DNA of 64,000 nucleotides from Devosia sp. Root685 (GTDB lineage: Bacteria; Pseudomonadota; Alphaproteobacteria; Rhizobiales; Devosiaceae): assembly GCF_001427875.1 (NCBI RefSeq), contig NZ_LMHK01000002.1:1361436-1425435 (forward strand), given 5' to 3'. The notes below the pieces were generated by a model. It was not told where the DNA came from. It searched no databases and saw only the letters and a program-made list of their open reading frames with translations. How positions within the stretch are numbered: position 1 is the stretch's first letter; every line of letters begins with the position of its first letter. Positions 1-8,985 of this stretch are shown in pieces. Both the position numbers and the translations under genes were made by a program.

Positions 1-3000
1 AGCAAGCTGCACCAAAAGACACCTCGCCCGGAGAAACCCTATTTCCTGCCTCTACAAGTTGCGCTCTGAGATCGTCAACGATGTCTTGATGATGCTTCCG
101 TTGGTCGTTGATCGTTAGCTTAACGCCCGTGGTAGCGATCTCGAGCGCGGTCTCCATCGCTACTGAGGTATTCTGCAGACCTGTTCTAAGGGCGAGGGCT
201 TCCACGTTTGCGCTCATGCCCCCGGCGGCGGCGCCGATAAAGAAGCCAGCCCGTCGAATATTCTGCTGCGTTTCGGGAGTGAAGCTGTTCCAAGTACCAC
301 TGACGACATTGCCGGTTCGGTCGTCGACGTACGCGATCATCTGATTGCCGAGTTCGCCAGTGGCAGCGAGACCTTCGAGCACCGCTTGGGTCTGGTCAGG
401 GGCGACTCCATAAGCCACCTCAATGCCTGCGCTTACCGCTGCCACCGCCACTTGGGTCAGTGTGTCTTCGCCCGCAAGTATCTTATCGACTCCGCGGATG
501 ACGTCTCCTTCCCCTTCAACGGCCGCATAGCCGCCAGCCATTATTAGGGCGATGATTGCTGGGACAAAGAAGGCATTGTTTGTTGCCGCGTTCGCGCCCG
601 CATTTCCGCCGGTTGCGACATCGCCTCCAAGGAGTGCAGCAGCGATGCCCCCGGCGAGCGCCGCGACGTTGACGCCCTGTGCGCGCAGCAACGCAAAATC
701 GCGTTCCAAGGCATCAGTGTCCAAGGACCCCGTTGCCATTGCTTCTGCAAGTGCCGCCTTTGCCCAATTTGAGATCATCACCTGAGCTGTCAGCTCACCT
801 GCAAATGCGCCAGATGCCCCTCCGACGCAGTCACCGGCCGCGAGACCTCCCGTCACGCAACCAAGCGCAGCGTGAGCGAGGAGCTGTGCAGCTGTATCGA
901 TCTGTCCGGTCTTCGCAGCGACACCGATCTCAATCGCAACTGCTTGACCTAGAGTGTCGGCCGCTGCCAGTCGAAGAGCTGAGGCAAGGGACTGATCAAG
1001 GGGTTGTCCTTCTACAGTCGTTGATACGCCAACCTTGATCACCGCCCTGATCAAGTTGGTCTGCGCCGCGTTCGTGAAATTTTGGCCGAACGTTGAGCCC
1101 GGGGTGACGGCGCCGACCTGCGCGATGTCCAAAGCACCTTGAGTCAGGCCAGCCGTAAGGATGGAACCGACGAGCGACCGAAGAGAGGCTTCGGAGCCAA
1201 GCTCGGCCAGCACTGCTGCTAGATCACCCTGGTTGTTGATCATCGAGATGGTGGTCTTTTGCAGTAGGGCAGTCACACCCGCGTCGATGGCCGCCAAGGC
1301 GATCGCATTGCCGGCCAACCCCATGCTGCCGGCGATGGACGAAGTGAGGCTCGCCCCAAGACCGGTGCCGCCGCTGACGGCGGCTACCGCCAATGCGACG
1401 AGGGCGGCGCCGGCGTCAGTCAATCCCTGATCGGAGTAGTTCCAGTTCTCCTGAGCCGCGGAGACTGCCTGCCAATCGACATCGGGGCGATCCCGCAGGT
1501 CGTCCATCCATGCGAGACCCTCAATTTGGGAAAGCTGGTCGATCGAGGCGGAAAGGTCGCCGGTTTCGCGATACTGGACAACGATCCCTTCGCTGGTCGT
1601 GATATCGAGCCCGCCCCCTGCCTGGATCATTGTGTGAACAACAGACTCGGTGTTCGATCCTGCGTCGCTGGATGTCCACCAGAGGAGGCTTTCGGTGTCC
1701 CGCGTCCGACGCTCAAAATCGCTATCGACGTAGGTAGCGAACGTCACCGAGCCATCGAGGGCCGCGAGCTCTACGGCGCCATCGGCCGCGAGGTCGGCTG
1801 CGTCCAGGAGCACGTCACCACCGGTGGAAGTGACTTCGATGTCGCCGCCAGCGGTGATACTGCCACCGGTTGTTGTGACCGATTGGCGCTGCTCGGTTGT
1901 CGTTTGGTCACTGCCGAACAGGAAACCAAAGAAGCCCTCGCGCTCAAAGGTGACTGAGCGATCGACGGTGGTGATGTCTTGCACAGCGGCGACGGTGACG
2001 TCGCCGTCGGCGGCCAGCTCCACATCGCCATCAGCCGACACCTCGGCACCGCGTAGCGTAGCGTCGCCTTGCGCTGTGAGACTGACATTGCCACCCGCCG
2101 TGACCGTCGAGAGCTCGTTATTGAGGCTGTAGCGGTTGTCGAAGCCTTCGTTGAAGGTGATGGACGATGAGGTTTCCTGCTCAAGAGCGGCGATGTTGAT
2201 ATCGCCACCCGCGGCGACGGAGAGATCGTCACCGGCAGAAATGTCTCCACCGATTGAGGAGAAATCTCCATCGGTCGCAATGGCAAGGTTGCCCTGCGCG
2301 ACAATGGAGGCAGTCTGGTCGAGCCGATCGGCAAAGCCATTGGCGTTGATGTCGCGGGTGATGGCTGTCTGGTTGACCAGGTCGCCCGCCACAATGGAGA
2401 TGTCGCCACCCGAGATCATCCCCGAGAGGTTCAGCAGCGTCCCCTCGGCATCGAGAGAGACATCATCGCCGTAGATGGCCCCGCCCAAATTCAGGAGGTC
2501 GCCGGTGAGGCCGATATCGAGACTGTCATAGGCGCTGACGAGACCGGTATTGGTCATGTCGGCACTGGCGAGGATTATGCGATTGCCCAGGAGCTGCGCG
2601 CCACCGGTCTGGCTGTCCTGCGCCGTTTGCGCCAGATACACGCGAGGCACAAGGACCTCGACGCCGTTGATGACAGCTGTCTCGTACCAGACAATATCGG
2701 AGGTGAGCGCTGCGACCTGTTCGGCGGTCAGTGCCACGCCTGGGCTCAAATTGAGATCGCCCTGTGCGACCAGTGCGTTGTCATAGAGGGCCTTGATCTG
2801 ATCGTAGTCGGCATCAAAGCCGTCGAGGAAGCGGCGGCCGGTGAGCGCAGCAATCTGGTCCTGGATTATCCTGGTCTCGACATAGGCATCGCCCAGCCGC
2901 TTCTGTGTCAGATCCGGATCAAAGCCGGTCAGGGTTCCGAGGAAGCCGTCGGAGTTGTAGAATTTGGTGAGGTCGACGAATTCCGATCGCGTCTCGATGA

Positions 3001-5830
3001 GGTAGGGCGCGGTCGGATTGGGCACGATCTGGTGCAGGCTCCCTCCGGAAAGGTATCCCGACAGGTCGATGCTGGGCGCGGTGCCTGAATTGTTGTTCCA
3101 GGTCAAATTGACCGAGACGAGGCCGGGGCCCGTTGTGCCAATGCCCGATGATAGACCAACCTGGCCGGCGCCCTGACGAATGGCGACATTGTCGATGCGG
3201 TTCGTAAAGTCGCCCGAGAGCGTCCCGGTAGCCTGAATGGTAGAGTAGATGCTGCCGATGGTCGCGGTGGACGTACCGTAGGATGGCGCGCTCTCGATCC
3301 AACGGTGCTTCCAGCCATCCCAGCAGCCGCCGAATATCTGCAGGCTGTCGCAGTAGGTTTCTTCCCACCAGGTTCGCGTTGTGACCTGGGTGGTTTCAAT
3401 CAGATCCCGGGCTGTGTTGGCGAGGGCGGACCCGCTCAAGGTGACATCACCATTGGCCGCTATCAGGCCATAGGTGTTGGTGATGGCGCCACCGGCCAGT
3501 GTGAGGCCCGAGCCGGCGAGCATGCGCGCCCGGTTAACGGTCCCGATCAGATATTCGCGCGTCACCGTTGTCTCGACGATGTACGGAATTGCACCGCTGC
3601 TGGTCGTCGTAGTTGTGGTGCCGACCGAGACACCTGTTGTGGTGTTGGCGATCGTGTCGGCCTTGATCGAAAGGTGCCCGGCATTGGCCTCGATCAGCGC
3701 GTCGGTGTTCGTAACTGACGCGGCTCTCGCAGCATTCAATCCCGCGATGGTCAAATTTTCGGCGCTGAAGATGGTGCCGGTATTGGACAGGACGCCATCA
3801 AGGCGGATGCCCATGTGTCGCTTTGCTGCGATCAGGTCAGAATTGAGCAGCCAGCCGTCAAGCTCGATCTCGAGATCGCGCCCGGCGCCGATGGCACCGG
3901 TGTTGTTGAGATTTCCGGCGTGAAGGGCGATATCGCCGCCAGCAATAAGCTCACCATCACCCAAAATGCTGACGGTGTGCGCTGCGTCAACGGAAATGGC
4001 TTCAGCCGATCGCAGGCTGCCCGAGAAGACGATGCCGCCGGCCGACGCCGCGACAACATCGCCATTTGCCTTCAGGGTCCCGGAATGGATGAGCCCGTCC
4101 GCGCCGGCGGTTAGTCTAGCTTCGTCCAGTGCCGTGAGTTCACCGCTTTGGATAACGCGTGACCCGGTAATCGACAGCGACTGACCGGCCTCAATCTTAG
4201 CGGTGTTGGAAACAACACCTGTCGCGGCGAGCAGGACAAGGTCTTCAGCGGCCGCCAGATCGGCGTAGTTGGCTATTGAGCCGCCGCTCAGCGAGAGGCC
4301 ACCGGCCGCCTGCAAGCGCATAGAATTCGAAAGTGCGCCGATCCCCGAGACAATGATATCGCCACCGGCACGCAGTTCGCCACCGACAAGAGCCAGGTCT
4401 CCCGCGGACCCGATCCGGGTTTCTCCCGAGGATAGCAATTGCGCACCAGTCGCATCGATGCGATCCGCGCTGATGTCGAGCGCCGCGTTACCAGCAAGAA
4501 GGCCCGTGCTGTCCATGCCGGCGCCGACCACGGCCCCGTTGCCGAGCGTGAGATCAGCAGTTCGAAGCGATAGATCGCCATCCGACGCCACCTGCCCAAG
4601 GATCGTGCTGCCACCCGTGATCTCAGCAAGCACGGAATTGCCGCCGCGAACGATCGTATCGGCACCAATGTGCAAATCACCCGAGGCCGTAATGCTCAGG
4701 GTGCCCCTGCCGGCATTGATGGTGCCTGAGGCGTCAACGCCGGTCGCTACCAGGTCGCCATCGAGCTCGATACCGATCCCTGAGAGGGACACATCGTTCC
4801 AGGCGGCGAGATAGCCGCCATCCAATGCAAGGTCCTGGCCGGCGGACAGCCGCAGCGTGCCGCCGGAGTAGACGCCACCTTTGATCTCAAGCCGATCAGC
4901 AGCGCTTGCGCGAACGTTGCCAGATGATGAGGCTGAATTCATCACCAGCTTGCCGCTGGACGTGAGGGTCATGCCGCCGGCACCGGCGACGACGTTGTCC
5001 GGCATGCGGACGCCAACGCCGGCCTCGGTGCCCTCGAGGCTGATACGGCCTGCATACATGCCGCCAAGCGCGGAAGAATCGAGCGCAAAGGCTGGCGCCG
5101 ACCCGCTGCCGGTGCCGGTCCGAGCTATCTTTCGGGCGTCATAGTCGAAGTCGTTGGGTCCGAGAAATATGCCCACATCCTTGCCATGCAGGGCGCCGTT
5201 GAGGATCGCGCTGCGGCTGATGATGTCGAAATAGTCCACACTCGAAGCATCGAGACCACCATTGCCGATTTCGACGACGCCCCCCTGGACAGAAAGCTCC
5301 GAAAGCTTCCCATTGGAGCCAATAACCGCAGTACCCGTGGTCAGCGTGGCGCGAGGGGTGTTGATGAAGCCGCAGCCATTGCAGGCAATGCCATTGGGGT
5401 TGGCGATGACAAGGTCAGCGGCAATACCGTGAATCTCGATAACGCCGGCCAAGGACGAGGCGTTGGAGCTCGTGACCTCATTGAGAATGAGGTTTGCGGC
5501 GCCACCGGTCAGGTTCGGGTTCGGATTGACGAAACCACCAAGCTGAGACTGACCGACGGAGGTGGCGTTGTTGAGAATGAGTCCCGAGCCTCCGACGTTG
5601 AAGTCGGAGTAGCGGTTATGTGAGAGGCCCGCATCGTTCGCCGGTGCGATGTTGACCATCGGAACGCCATTCGGCGCCGTCGTGATCAGGGTGCCTGTCC
5701 CAGATGGGTCGACCGCAAGAGACTGTGCGTATGCGACCACTGTAGTCTGCACGACCAGATTACCGGCAGCAAAAACAGCGAAGGAGACACGAGCAGCGCG
5801 AAGGAGGCGCATCGACCAGGACTTACGCAT
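1..5830 (-). CDS. Filamentous haemagglutinin-family exoprotein (TpsA/CdiA-like), C-terminus off the left edge
   Basis: The minus strand is open without a stop from an ATG at 5830 to the window edge, giving more than 1940 residues. The start encodes a long signal peptide (cleavage near residue 36, after AYAQ). A TPS/haemagglutination-activity domain follows at about 37-300, with the hallmark NPNL (104-107) and NPNGI (144-148) motifs. Residues about 300-1250 are short beta-helix repeats of the type GDI-LxAG-L-N-G. A region near 1480-1640 (around TTISMINNQGDLAAVLAEL) resembles the DUF637 haemagglutinin domain. Such proteins are exported by a partner TpsB, encoded 11 nt upstream here. The last visible part is Ala/Gly-rich and then turns into a YVDDxTGxVVSG segment. 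In CdiA-type proteins a variable toxin and an immunity gene follow that point, but both would lie outside this window. Adhesin versus contact-dependent toxin cannot be decided here. Confidence 0.88.
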   Translation of the reverse strand, partial: MRKSWSMRLLRAARVSFAVFAAGNLVVQTTVVAYAQSLAVDPSGTGTLITTAPNGVPMVNIAPANDAGLSHNRYSDFNVGGSGLILNNATSVGQSQLGGFVNPNPNLTGGAANLILNEVTSSNASSLAGVIEIHGIAADLVIANPNGIACNGCGFINTPRATLTTGTAVIGSNGKLSELSVQGGVVEIGNGGLDASSVDYFDIISRSAILNGALHGKDVGIFLGPNDFDYDARKIARTGTGSGSAPAFALDSSALGGMYAGRISLEGTEAGVGVRMPDNVVAGAGGMTLTSSGKLVMNSASSSGNVRASAADRLEIKGGVYSGGTLRLSAGQDLALDGGYLAAWNDVSLSGIGIELDGDLVATGVDASGTINAGRGTLSITASGDLHIGADTIVRGGNSVLAEITGGSTILGQVASDGDLSLRTADLTLGNGAVVGAGMDSTGLLAGNAALDISADRIDATGAQLLSSGETRIGSAGDLALVGGELRAGGDIIVSGIGALSNSMRLQAAGGLSLSGGSIANYADLAAAEDLVLLAATGVVSNTAKIEAGQSLSITGSRVIQSGELTALDEARLTAGADGLIHSGTLKANGDVVAASAGGIVFSGSLRSAEAISVDAAHTVSILGDGELIAGGDIALHAGNLNNTGAIGAGRDLEIELDGWLLNSDLIAAKRHMGIRLDGVLSNTGTIFSAENLTIAGLNAARAASVTNTDALIEANAGHLSIKADTIANTTTGVSVGTTTTTTSSGAIPYIVETTVTREYLIGTVNRARMLAGSGLTLAGGAITNTYGLIAANGDVTLSGSALANTARDLIETTQVTTRTWWEETYCDSLQIFGGCWDGWKHRWIESAPSYGTSTATIGSIYSTIQATGTLSGDFTNRIDNVAIRQGAGQVGLSSGIGTTGPGLVSVNLTWNNNSGTAPSIDLSGYLSGGSLHQIVPNPTAPYLIETRSEFVDLTKFYNSDGFLGTLTGFDPDLTQKRLGDAYVETRIIQDQIAALTGRRFLDGFDADYDQIKALYDNALVAQGDLNLSPGVALTAEQVAALTSDIVWYETAVINGVEVLVPRVYLAQTAQDSQTGGAQLLGNRIILASADMTNTGLVSAYDSLDIGLTGDLLNLGGAIYGDDVSLDAEGTLLNLSGMISGGDISIVAGDLVNQTAITRDINANGFADRLDQTASIVAQGNLAIATDGDFSSIGGDISAGDDLSVAAGGDINIAALEQETSSSITFNEGFDNRYSLNNELSTVTAGGNVSLTAQGDATLRGAEVSADGDVELAADGDVTVAAVQDITTVDRSVTFEREGFFGFLFGSDQTTTEQRQSVTTTGGSITAGGDIEVTSTGGDVLLDAADLAADGAVELAALDGSVTFATYVDSDFERRTRDTESLLWWTSSDAGSNTESVVHTMIQAGGGLDITTSEGIVVQYRETGDLSASIDQLSQIEGLAWMDDLRDRPDVDWQAVSAAQENWNYSDQGLTDAGAALVALAVAAVSGGTGLGASLTSSIAGSMGLAGNAIALAAIDAGVTALLQKTTISMINNQGDLAAVLAELGSEASLRSLVGSILTAGLTQGALDIAQVGAVTPGSTFGQNFTNAAQTNLIRAVIKVGVSTTVEGQPLDQSLASALRLAAADTLGQAVAIEIGVAAKTGQIDTAAQLLAHAALGCVTGGLAAGDCVGGASGAFAGELTAQVMISNWAKAALAEAMATGSLDTDALERDFALLRAQGVNVAALAGGIAAALLGGDVATGGNAGANAATNNAFFVPAIIALIMAGGYAAVEGEGDVIRGVDKILAGEDTLTQVAVAAVSAGIEVAYGVAPDQTQAVLEGLAATGELGNQMIAYVDDRTGNVVSGTWNSFTPETQQNIRRAGFFIGAAAGGMSANVEALALRTGLQNTSVAMETALEIATTGVKLTINDQRKHHQDIVDDLRAQLVEAGNRVSPGEVSFGAAC

Positions 5831-5841
5831 AACTACACTCA

Positions 5842-7548
5842 CTAAAACCGGATCGGCGCGATACCCACGCTGAAGCGATAGACAGGCTGATTGTCGAAGG
5901 GTTGGGAGGAGATAAGGGGCTGCTCGAGGCTAAGCTCACCGAACAGCAGGCCGTTTTGCAGGCGGACGCCACCGGCTATGCCTGCGGCATTGCCGGTGGT
6001 GGCAGCCCCTGACGCGCCAGGGAAGGTCCAGCCGAGATCCAGGGCGCCGAAAAGCGTCCCTTGACCGAGAACGGTCTTGAAGGCGTCGTTATCAAAATCG
6101 GTCTTATGGGAGATCTCGTTGCGCAAGGTTATGGCGTTCTCGCTGCCAAGCACGGCACTTTCAAAACCACGTACCGACGAGGCCCCGCCCACACTCATAT
6201 GTTCCGAGCTGTAGAGCGCGTCGGGGCTCCATTGGCCCCTCGCGGTCGTCGACCAGGCCATCCCATTCTGGTGCTGCAAGATGAGGTCGACCTGACCATC
6301 GACCTTGGTGAAGATTGAGAATGGATCTGCGTCGACGTCCACGCCGAGAATGGGCAGTCCACGCGAAATTCCGGCCGACGCCTTGATCAACCCGAGGCCG
6401 GCCAGCTTGTGCTCGTGCTCAAGACCGATGCGGGCGATCGTCAGATTCCTGCTGGAAACGTCAATCAGCGACCCGGCGAGAAAATTCCGGTTGGCCTTTG
6501 CGGACAGGCCCAGGATCAGGTGCGTCTTGCTGGACTGGTCGCGCGCCAACAGCTTGCGGATATCGAGTGTATGGGTCCAGCTGTCACCCGAGGATTCAAA
6601 GGTTTGCAACTGTCCTGCGATCGGTGACCGATAGCTGTAAAAGCTGGTGCCGATGTCGAAGGTCCAGTCGCCCAGTGGAAGCGTCAGCGAGGCAGTGACA
6701 TTCTGAGAGCTCTTGCTGTCGCTTTCGCTATCGAGGTTCCGCTTGTAGGATGCTCGAATTGTTTCAAAGGCGCCAAAAACGTCTTCGAGCACCAGATTTG
6801 TCGCTGACTGCAATTTTCCCGTTGTGTCAGCGCCGCTATTGTCGACGCTTTGCTTCAAAGAGAGCGGGGATCCAGACGTGATCTCCACGACGCCGATGCT
6901 CGTTCCGACTTCGTCGCCGGGGCGAAAGGTCACCTTCGCATCCATGGACCCCAAGGCGTTGATCTGGTCGATGCCCTGCTCAAACTCTCTGAGCTGAACC
7001 ACGCGGCCCGGCTGTGCTGGTACAGCCGCATGGCCGATAGCGCGCGGTTGACCATTTTCCAGGAGCTCTACGTCGGCAAGACGGCCTTCCATGACGCTGA
7101 TATGCAATTGGCCGGAAGATAAATCCTGCTCCGGCAAATATGCGCGCGAGGTCACGAAGCCCGCATCGACATAGAGGTTGGTCGTCAGGCGAACCAACTC
7201 GAACATCTGTTCGAGCGAAAAGCACGAGACGCCTGCATGCAGTGCGGCCAGTCGGTCTTTCGAGAAGAGGCTTGCCCCATCGAAATGCACTTCGCTGACT
7301 GGGATGCAGGCGGCAGATGCGGTGCCCGTGAGGTCAGTTGGTTCTTCCGGCAGTTGCCCAGGGAACGATGGGGTAGTGCCATGGCGCTCTGCCTCCAGGC
7401 GGAGGGCCTGTTCTGCTTGCTGTTGCTGCGCATCGCGCTGCACTCGGGCAAGCGCATCGGCGTCTTGGGCCGATGCGTACTGCCAGCCGATCGGAGATAA
7501 ACTCACCAACAGAACGGCGATCAGGCAATGCTTCTGAATATACCGCAA
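5842..7548 (-). CDS. TpsB/FhaC/CdiB-family outer-membrane transporter (ShlB/FhaC/HecB family)
   Basis: This 568-residue protein has a signal peptide (cut near YASAQ, residue 28) and a Gln/Ala-rich N-terminal helix. POTRA-like periplasmic domains follow at about 80-230 (VSEVHFDGASLFS onward). A 16-stranded barrel makes up the rest, with the conserved VRGF motif of the L6 loop and a terminal Phe (PIRF-stop). It would secrete the adjacent TpsA through the outer membrane; the 11-nt gap and the B-then-A order fit the two-partner and CDI layout. The start appears to be TTG at 7548 with a poor ribosome-binding site. No better in-frame start precedes the signal peptide, so the exact start is uncertain. 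Confidence 0.9.
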   Translation of the reverse strand: MRYIQKHCLIAVLLVSLSPIGWQYASAQDADALARVQRDAQQQQAEQALRLEAERHGTTPSFPGQLPEEPTDLTGTASAACIPVSEVHFDGASLFSKDRLAALHAGVSCFSLEQMFELVRLTTNLYVDAGFVTSRAYLPEQDLSSGQLHISVMEGRLADVELLENGQPRAIGHAAVPAQPGRVVQLREFEQGIDQINALGSMDAKVTFRPGDEVGTSIGVVEITSGSPLSLKQSVDNSGADTTGKLQSATNLVLEDVFGAFETIRASYKRNLDSESDSKSSQNVTASLTLPLGDWTFDIGTSFYSYRSPIAGQLQTFESSGDSWTHTLDIRKLLARDQSSKTHLILGLSAKANRNFLAGSLIDVSSRNLTIARIGLEHEHKLAGLGLIKASAGISRGLPILGVDVDADPFSIFTKVDGQVDLILQHQNGMAWSTTARGQWSPDALYSSEHMSVGGASSVRGFESAVLGSENAITLRNEISHKTDFDNDAFKTVLGQGTLFGALDLGWTFPGASGAATTGNAAGIAGGVRLQNGLLFGELSLEQPLISSQPFDNQPVYRFSVGIAPIRF

Positions 7549-7879
7549 ACCGAGATATCGACCTGATCAAATCAACCAATACAAAATCCGTACTAGTTTT
7601 GATTCCGTGGCGTGTCAATTTTCTATGTGACTGCAAAGGGTTGCGTTTCGTTACGTCGGATTTAACCAAAATCGTCGCATACGGAAATCTCCCAATATGC
7701 GAATTAGGACCTTCACTGTATGAACTTCGCCCGCCGAATTCCGGCGTCCGTCAAAAGTCGATTTCATTTGTCTCTCACCATGCGTTTCCGTGGGGTGTGG
7801 ACGAGCAAGGGCAGGGCGTTGCACCCTTCCGAATTGAAGTGATAGCTGCCAAGGGGCAGGTACACTCAGCGGTGCACTG
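7549..7879. other. Intergenic region between divergent tpsB and broken hydrolase
   Basis: These 331 bases are noticeably AT-richer than their surroundings and must hold the promoter for the two-partner secretion pair (leftward) and any promoter for the broken hydrolase (rightward). I see no convincing open frame, repeat array or named operator in it. Confidence 0.5.
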
Positions 7880-8635
7880 ATGACTTTCGAGAAGTTCTTC
7901 ATTCCATCGCCCGAACCCCGGGTCGAATTGGAGATCGTTGCCGCTAAGCCCGAGGGGAAAGGTCCGTTTCCAACAATCGTGTTCAACCACGGTTCGACTG
8001 GATGAGGGCAGAATACGGCCCTTTACACCAGGACCGTGGCGCCGGCCGTAGTGGCAAGCCATTTTGCCGATCGTGGTTGGATGGTGCTGTTCCCTCAACG
8101 TCGAGGGAGGGGGAAGTCAGGCGTAGCGTATGGCGAAGGCCTTGCTTCCGATGGCTCGGGCTATTCGTGCAAGGTTGAAATTGCGCTGGCGGGCTTCGAG
8201 CGCGCCGTCGAAGACGTCGACGCTGTCGTCCGGCATTTACGCGGTCGGATGGACGTGGATCACGGCAAGCTCGTCATCGGAGGCGTTTCGCGTGGCGGCA
8301 TCCTGGCCATCGCGTATGCAGGTGTGAGGCCAAACATATTCTGCGGTGCCATCAACTTCAACGGCGGCTGGCTAGGGAGAGGATGTCCGAGCCACGAATT
8401 CGTCAATCCGCTGCTTTTCGAGCGAGGTGCCACGACCGAATTTCCTAGTCTTTGGCTGCATGGCAACTCTGACCAGTACTACCGGATAGAGCACTGCCGG
8501 GCAAATTTTGACAGGTTCCGGTTGGCGGGCGGGCGAGGGACGTTCGTCGCCGCACCGATGGGCCATGCTCTTATGTTCAAGCCGGCCCTTTGGGGCGAGC
8601 AAGTTGATCAGTATTTGCGCGATCTACGAGATTAG
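7880..8635 (+). pseudogene. Alpha/beta hydrolase (dienelactone hydrolase/peptidase S9-like) interrupted by an in-frame TGA
   Basis: From ATG 7880 the frame encodes an alpha/beta-hydrolase N-terminus ending in the oxyanion-region motif FNHGSTG. It then meets TGA at 8003-8005 and continues in the same frame to TAG at 8635. The second part carries RGWMVLFPQRRGRGKSG, the nucleophile elbow GVSRGG, a late acidic loop (LHGNSDQYY) and the catalytic His region PMGHALMF. The full length would be 251 residues, normal for the family. The stop sits where an Arg codon would be plausible, and CGA to TGA is one transition. GTG 8036 is a possible restart, but it would lack the first strand and the oxyanion loop. 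A sequencing error or very recent inactivation is possible because the rest is intact. Confidence 0.75.
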
Positions 8636-8985
8636 GCCTCCGATCGTGTGGCCGCTTATCTATCTGCAGTTCCAAAACCTGACTGTCGGCTTACCACCCC
8701 ATTTCCGCCGTCCGCCTTCTACTCTCGTTCGCCAGCCCGAAGAGGGCGATCGAGCGTGTCCACTGCGGTGACGGCGCCATCAGGCATCTCGAGAGCTAGA
8801 CCGGCGTCTAATGTCAAAATTTGCGCGACCAAATGGCAATGCACAGCGTGGCCTCTCCGCCACAGATGAACATCACGTTTATGGGAGCGATTGCTCCCGT
8901 TAAGGTTTCATGAGTAATGAATTTAATCCAGATCTGCCCGAATCTCAGGGATTCGCGGGCGTTTCCGGCGTGAGTAGGAGCAAAG
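8636..8985. other. Intergenic region before the L,D-transpeptidase
   Basis: The 350 bases contain no supported gene. A small perfect hairpin (GGGAGC-GATT-GCTCCC) lies at 8883-8898 without a T-tract, and an imperfect inverted repeat (GCCCGAATC / GGATTCGCGGGC) lies around 8936-8960. The promoter of the L,D-transpeptidase gene should be here. Its ribosome-binding site TAGGAG lies 5 nt before ATG 8986. Confidence 0.45.

Noticed and set aside
108-5623. Many plus-strand open frames of 60-180 codons across the left end
   Set aside because: They are antisense to the continuous exoprotein frame, have no family features and show the skewed composition of shadow frames.
8036-8635. A separate 199-residue hydrolase starting at GTG 8036
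   Set aside because: It would lack the first strand and oxyanion loop, both of which are encoded in the same frame upstream of the TGA; no ribosome-binding site is seen.
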